Of a stretch of 64,000 nt of DNA, positions 58,636 through 64,000 are shown piece by piece. The translations under genes were made by a program, and so were the position numbers. Under the pieces are notes generated by a model that searched no databases, was not told where the DNA came from, and saw only the letters and a program-made list of their open reading frames with translations. The first letter of the stretch is position 1; each line of letters starts with the position of its first letter. Source of the stretch: Mustela lutreola (taxonomy: Eukaryota; Chordata; Mammalia; Carnivora; Mustelidae); assembly GCF_030435805.1 (NCBI RefSeq), contig NC_081293.1:8554501-8618500 (forward strand). The letters are read 5' to 3'.

Positions 58636-59450
58636 GTGCTCAACCTGTAGGATGTGCTACAGATATTTATTACGTATTTATGGTAAAGCCTAACCCCCCA
58701 AAGTTCAAGGCAGTGATTTAATGTCATTTGAGGGCATCATCTTACGTACATCGAGTGACCTCAGTGTTCATTTTAATGTACGTGTTACTGTCTGTCCAGG
58801 TCTGTGCACGAGGATTAACCTGATAGGGTCATCCGTTATTTTTGTTTGCAATATTGTTTACTTTTATTTTTTACTTGTATTTATTTTTATTTTTGTTTAG
58901 TGCTTAAACTTAAGGATTTCTAATTTAATTCATGAGTCTATATTGTATATGTGTTTACCATTTTAATTTATATAAAGGGCTTATGTTTTAGGGGTGTGAA
59001 AAAAATATAGTATTTGGTTTCTTTTTCTCTTTCTAATTGATTGTTTTTGGGAACCCTAGATAGAGTACTTCAGCGTTGTAACCTTTTAATTTCCAGTCAC
59101 CAAATTATGTTTTATGTTGTTTATTTCAGATAAAAAAATTAGATGTGGTATTTCTGTAACATTAGTATACTTAACATTTTATATGTATCAGAAATTTAGA
59201 GGTACTGATTTTCTTATATTTATAAACTGCTGTGCATAAATCTGTTTATTGCTTTATTATTATTTCCTAAGAAAATACTGCCTGAATTTGCTCAGCAGAA
59301 GCAGCAGACTACGGTACTTAAAAACTCTCTGTTCAAAGTCTTTTTTCTTGTAAGTTTCCTGCACACGTAATAAGCCAGTAAGTAAGAGCTTAGTATGGAG
59401 TAAGAGCTAGCCACTGCACCTTCACGGGTAAACACCAGAGTTTGAAGTAG
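58636..59450 (+). other. PAAT: PAAT 3' UTR (probable)
   Basis: AT-rich, repeat-free sequence following the stop, consistent with a 3' UTR. I could not find a canonical AATAAA in it, so the end is unknown. Confidence 0.5.
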
Positions 59451-60539
59451 CTGCAAGGGATGTGTGATGATCAAGAAATTGAATCAAGATCCAGGTTATA
59501 TATATTAATTTCCATATTTTTAGCACTTTGGGTGTTATTACATCTCCCTGTTTCCCGCGGGGGCGTGCTGAGGTTTCCATCCTACTTCGCACCACTGGGT
59601 TGTCAGTGCTCTGGGTGCCGGGCAGTGCATGCTGCTGCCCTAGGACTCCTCTTATACTGTGGCCACAAGACTGTCATTGGAGGCTCTTCCTCATTGGCCC
59701 CAACCCCGCTTTCCAGCCTCATCCACACTCCACGTGACCTGCTACGCCAGCCTGTCCTTTCTTCCCGCAGCTCCTCGGACTGTCGGTCTCAGCAGACAGG
59801 AGTCCTCCTGCCGTGCTTCTCACCTCTCCCTACCCTACACTCTCTTTCCAAGTCAGCTCAGATGTAGCCGACACGAACCCACGTTTGGTCCCTCTCTGCC
59901 CCGGTCGGGAAGCAAGCAGCTGGACAAGAGAAAGGCCACACCGAAGGCTCTCTTTTGGGGGACGTAAAACAGTGGAGGTCAGCTAAAGCACAGGAGGCAC
60001 ATCAGGTAGTGGCCAGAGGTAAGGCCTGAAAAGGGGGCCTGGGTCTGGCTCTGGAAAACCGTGACGGCTCCACTCCCGAGACTGGCGTGGTTTAAGAGGA
60101 GAGTGACGCAATCGGCTCCAGGCCTCAGGCGGCAAACCAGAGCGGAGCTTTGCTCACGAACCCATCTGCAGAATTTCTTAGCATTCTGCTTTGCGTTGTA
60201 GTGGAATCTGGGTGCTGGGAATGCAGAGCCACAGTAACATCTGATTGCCTGACGAGTTAGGTCAGCATTTCTCATCGTCTGCTTCCTAATCTTTGTCAGT
60301 GGTATGTGGGGACCTTGTCAAAGTGAAGGTTCTCGAGCCCCAAGGCAGATCTTCTGAACCAGACCAGAGAGGGAGGCGCGGTCCCTGAATGGGGGTTTCA
60401 AGGGATCTCGGGGTTATTGTGAAACAGGCCGTACTTGCAGAGTCTGCTTTGGGCTATCCCACAGTGCGCCCCGGCATGCAGCCCTCTGATCAGCTCCTTC
60501 CATCTGCCTCACCGGGAGCTAGTGAGAAAGGCAAAGTCA

Positions 60540-60660
60540 TGGGCTCCATCCCAGAACCAGTGAAGCAGAGTCGCTGGGGTGGGAGGGGGAGCAGCAATCT
60601 GATTTCACAAGCTCTCCAGGTGACTCTCACGCACGGGAGTTAGAAAACCTCTGCTTTAAA
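60540..60660. mobile_element. MER5-type fragment
   Basis: Contains cagcaatctgatttcacaag and ctccaggtgactctcacgca, followed by a diverged gttagaaaacctctg end. A similar piece may lie at 60300-60370. Confidence 0.5.
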
Positions 60661-60899
60661 GAATGGATGTCTCTGAAGAAAGAGACCCACAATTTCAAAC
60701 ACCCAGGACACGTATCTGTGTAACCTTGTGTATATGGGAGATGCTTCTGGAAGTTTCTGTTTAAATGAGAACCAGGGATTCCAGAGGAGTAATGGAGGAC
60801 TAAGCCACCTCTGGCTTCTTGGCATCCAAATTTCTCAACTGTGAAATGACTCGAGCGGAACATAGTTGGTTTTATTGCAGACTTTCTCTCAGCAGAAAG

Positions 60900-61035
60900 C
60901 TCTTGGTAGAGTGTTCACTTTTACATCTTCCACTGAGATCCAGCCTGCAGACAGAGCACACGTGTGGCTCTTGGTCGTGTGTTCACTTTTACATCTTCCA
61001 CTGAGATCCAGCCTGCAGACAGAGCACACGTGTGG
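60900..61035. repeat. Tandem duplication of a 68-bp unit
   Basis: Two adjacent copies (60900-60967 and 60968-61035) differ at only two positions, both near the start (ggtagagtg / ggtcgtgtg). Confidence 0.95.
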
Positions 61036-61855
61036 CTGGAGGTGAGCCCCAGCAGAGGGGCCAACTGCTTATGTTAGTGTCTCAGTTTACAAAGTGTGAT
61101 GTGGCGGTTTCAGTTGAAACCTCTCAAAGATCAACAGCCGCCGCCACCACCACCCTTGTCAGACCACACAGCACCCACTATCTTGAAACACGCTCAGGGA
61201 GGGGAATGGCCTTGCCAACGATTATAACAAGTCATGGCGGGGAGGTAGGCCTGGAACCCACCGCTCCTGTTTTCCAGGCCTGTGTGGATTGTGGGGTGGG
61301 ACCTAACTACTTAGAATCGATCCCCTCTGACATTTGAAAGCCAAAGCTGTTGAAAGGTAAAGCAGCTTTCCTTCCGTGGCTCCCCTGTCTCAAGGTACAG
61401 CAAATTTGGCATCTTCCACATATTTTTCTACCGTTTTGACATTGTCGCTCTAAATGCCCTTAGAAGACGTATTTCCAAGTTGGCTTAGAGGAAAACACAC
61501 AAGGATGGACAAACCCGAACTCCTTCCACCTTGTTCACGCACCTGCTGCGTTACTTTGTTTGAGTGATTCTGCCTTTTTCTTGACCTCAGTTTTCTGTAA
61601 AATGGGGGCTATCACAGCTTACCTCATGCTATGGCGTGAAGCTTATGATACTCTGAGCATGACTCCTCTGATACTTATAGCAGATGTTAAATGGCAAATG
61701 TTAAATTTTTCTCTCCCTTTTTCTACTGTGCTGTCTTCTGAAATGGCAGGAATGACACACGTGTTTCTTAATATCATTACTATTCCGGCAATTTTTAAAG
61801 TCCCTCTTCTCTATCCTACCTTAGGTACAGGAGGGCTCACAATCATTCTATTGAG

Positions 61856-62031
61856 CAGTGGTTCTCGAGTCTAGTTCAGGAACCAGCAGCAGCAGCATCT
61901 TGAAACTTACCGAAATGCAGATTCTCGGGCCCCAAATCAGACATACGGAGTCAGAAACTCAGGGTGGGGCCAGGCCTCACGTTTCCTGAAGCCCACCTGC
62001 CGACTCGGCACATTCACAGTGAGAACCATTT
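61856..62031. mobile_element. MER5A-type hAT element
   Basis: Starts cagtggttctcga and ends cagtgagaacca, with gaaatgcagattctcgggcc inside. Confidence 0.75.
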
Positions 62032-62169
62032 TTTATGTCTAAAACCACACACCCAGCAGCCAGCTTACATGAGTTCCTTCCTAAAACCCCTGTGATACAC
62101 TGCAAAGATGTCCTACAACCAGCAGGATGAAAATCTAGGCTTTTTACTAAAGGCTTTAAATCCCCACAG

Positions 62170-62490
62170 AATTGGATCCTTGGCTCATTTTTCCAAATGG
62201 TGTCCTGCTGCCACCCCTTTCACGCATCCCACTCTAGCCCCAACAGCCTTGTTCTTGTTCCTTGAGCACAACAAACCCATTGCAGCCTTAAGATTCTGTC
62301 AATATTTGCTTTGCCTGGTATGCACCTGCTCACTTTGATCTCTCCCTTTCTCCAGGCATCTGCTCAAACGTCCCCTCCTCAGAAAGGCCTTTTTTGACTA
62401 TGATCCCTAAATTCCTCCTCTCCATCCCCATCACTTGGATCAGCTGTTTTCCCTTTATTTTTCTTTTAACCATTCTTTAAGGGCTAGAGA
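62170..62490 (+). repeat. L2
   Basis: Contains catctgctcaaacgtcccct and cctcagaaaggccttttttg. Confidence 0.7.
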
Positions 62491-62499
62491 TATTTAGAA

Positions 62500-63330
62500 C
62501 AAATTCTTTTTCTTCATCTGTGAATGTCTCTCTCCCCTTCCATTCCTGAAGGATAGTTTTGCTGGATATAGAATTCGGAGTTCTTTTCATTCAGCGTTCA
62601 AGCGACGTCATGTGTTACTTCTGTCTGGCTGCTGGTGTTACAGATAAGAGGTCTGTGGTTTGAACCTGCATCCCCCTGGTGGGTAGTGTCTTGTTTCTCT
62701 CTGGCTGCTTTCGAGTTTGTTTCTTTGTTTTTAGTTTTCAGAGTTTAATTTTAATGTGCCTTGCTGTGGATTTTCTCGGGTTTATCCTGTTTGGCGTTTT
62801 CTCCACTTCTTGAATCTGTCTGTCTTGTTTCATCAGAAGCTCGCCCCATCCTGCTTCTCCTCTCCTTCTGAGACTCTGATAACATAAATGTTGGATCTTT
62901 TGTCATAGTCCCACAGGTCCTTGAGGTTATGTTAGATTTTTGTTCCGATTGGGTGAATACCCTTGCTCTGTCCTCAGGTTCACTGATTTGGTCCTTGTGT
63001 CTCCATCTGCCATTGAGCCCATCCAGTGAGCCTCTCCCTCACCCCATTCTGTAATTTCCATTTGGCTCTTTGGTTATAACATCCATTTCTTTGTTGAGAT
63101 ACCTATATTTTGATTGTTGCAAGAAGATTAGTTATTGATTGTTGAAGTTTTTTTTTTTTTTTTAAATGATGGCTGCTTTAAATCCTTTTTTGGGTAATTC
63201 CAACATTTGATTCATCTTGCTGTTAGCATCAGTTCATGGTCTTTTCTCATTCAGATGTTATTTCTCCAGTTCTTGGTCCAATGGGTGATTCTCCACTGAA
63301 TCTTGGATATTTTCGTTAACTCCTATGTAA
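62500..63330 (-). mobile_element. Probable ancient L1 fragment, antisense
   Basis: Contains ggatagttttgctggatata and related phrases of a mammalian L1-associated repeat. The assignment is tentative. Confidence 0.45.
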
Positions 63331-64000
63331 ATCTTGAGTTGTATCAGATAGTCAACTGCTTAGGTTTACCATGCAGGTCCCAGTCTATGACTGTGGGATG
63401 AGATTCTAATGACAATTTAATGTCCAGAGGCTTTGCAGTGCTGTTCTGATCTGGTCAGTTTCTGTGGTGCCACTGGGGCTCTTGGGGCCCTGCCAGTGCA
63501 GCCAGGAGGAGCAGGGGATTGTTCAGGCTAGAGCCATCTGGTACGTGGAGAAGGGAATCTGGCTCATAGGGACAGAGAAGCTTCTTATGGTAGGTCCTCT
63601 TGGGGCTGTCACCTAGCCACCTCACTGTTTCCTGGCAGAGACACATCTTGGCATCAGCAAGGAAGCAGATCACTCTTCCTGGCTTTTTGCTGTCAGTGGG
63701 ACTCCCACACCACACGTGTTGCCATTGTTGCTGTGCTAGTGTGGTGGTGTTGGCAGGACTTGCATTAAATCCTGGAGCAGTAAACCCACTGGTGCCACCT
63801 CCTGCTGCTAGATTTGGCCCGGATGCCTCTTTCTTTTCTGCAGCTGTGTTGCTCATCCAGGCTTGGGGTCTCTAAACTGTTTGCTTTCCTCTTCCCAACC
63901 TCCAGAGTATTTCTTTATTTGACTCTTGTATTTTTCCCCCAGGGATTACAGTTGTACTTTGGAGAGAGCCAGGGAGAAACAAGTCTAAGCCATGTCGCCT

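Larger units (their letters stand above)
59451..64000. other. Region downstream of PAAT, no gene recognised
   Basis: Contains MER5-type fragments, a 68-bp tandem duplication, an L2 fragment and an old L1-like stretch. There is no CAN SINE from 57883 to the end. The open frames in 59460-59967 and 63455-63875 resemble no protein I know. Confidence 0.6.

Noticed and set aside
59460-59967. Frames of 135 and 102 codons downstream of PAAT
   Set aside because: Overlapping frames in different phases, Ser/Pro-rich, with no recognisable domain; likely chance.
1-64000. Bacterial features (operons, CRISPR, insertion sequences), tRNA or rRNA genes
   Set aside because: None found. tRNA-like sequence is confined to CAN SINE heads, and the repeats are dispersed retroposons, not arrays.

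Overview
This is ordinary vertebrate nuclear DNA from a carnivoran mammal. About 29 copies of the tRNA-Lys-derived CAN SINE (head gcgcctgggtggctcag, CT-rich middle, tail aataaataaaatctt) occur only in Carnivora. The form of their middle region (atcacaagtaggcagagagg) points to a caniform of the mustelid/pinniped side; that narrower placement is inference. Genes are split by GT-AG introns, promoters are CpG-rich, and the sequence between them is full of MIR, L2, L1, hAT and LTR fossils.

Genes were identified by reading spliced exons and comparing them with remembered human proteins. From left to right: (1) 1-5760, the first coding exon (14 codons) and part of intron 1 of ACADSB, minus strand; (2) IKZF5 (Pegasus), plus strand, complete: a non-coding first exon ending at 6133 and coding exons 15178-15310, 17321-17503 and 18669-19612, giving 419 residues, followed by a long 3' UTR; (3) PSTK, minus strand, complete in six coding exons between 33034 and 23506, 358 residues; (4) PAAT (C10orf88), plus strand, complete in six coding exons between 40310 and 58635, 444 residues; (5) 58636-64000, the PAAT 3' UTR and intergenic repeats with no recognised gene. 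The order ACADSB-IKZF5-PSTK-PAAT matches the human 10q26 neighbourhood, here in reverse.

The genes form pairs. ACADSB and IKZF5 are divergent from one CpG-rich promoter (about 5500-6500). IKZF5 and PSTK converge, with only about 0.7 kb between the last plausible IKZF5 poly(A) signal and the PSTK stop. PSTK and PAAT are divergent but separated by about 7 kb, which includes two LTR fossils; one of them split the CpG-rich region upstream of PAAT. Functionally they are unrelated housekeeping genes: mitochondrial branched-chain acyl-CoA oxidation (ACADSB), an Ikaros-family repressor (IKZF5), selenocysteine-tRNA synthesis (PSTK) and a mitochondrial ABC-transporter partner (PAAT).

I see no evidence for a previously undescribed gene system. 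The points most worth a second look are a strong-context upstream ORF and YY1/TISU-like element in IKZF5 exon 1, a SINE inserted immediately after the PSTK stop codon that probably supplies its 3' UTR and poly(A) signal, the LTR inserted in the PAAT promoter region, a nested L1-in-L1 insertion whose target duplication was later hit by a SINE, two SINEs inserted at one target, and a recent 68-bp tandem duplication.
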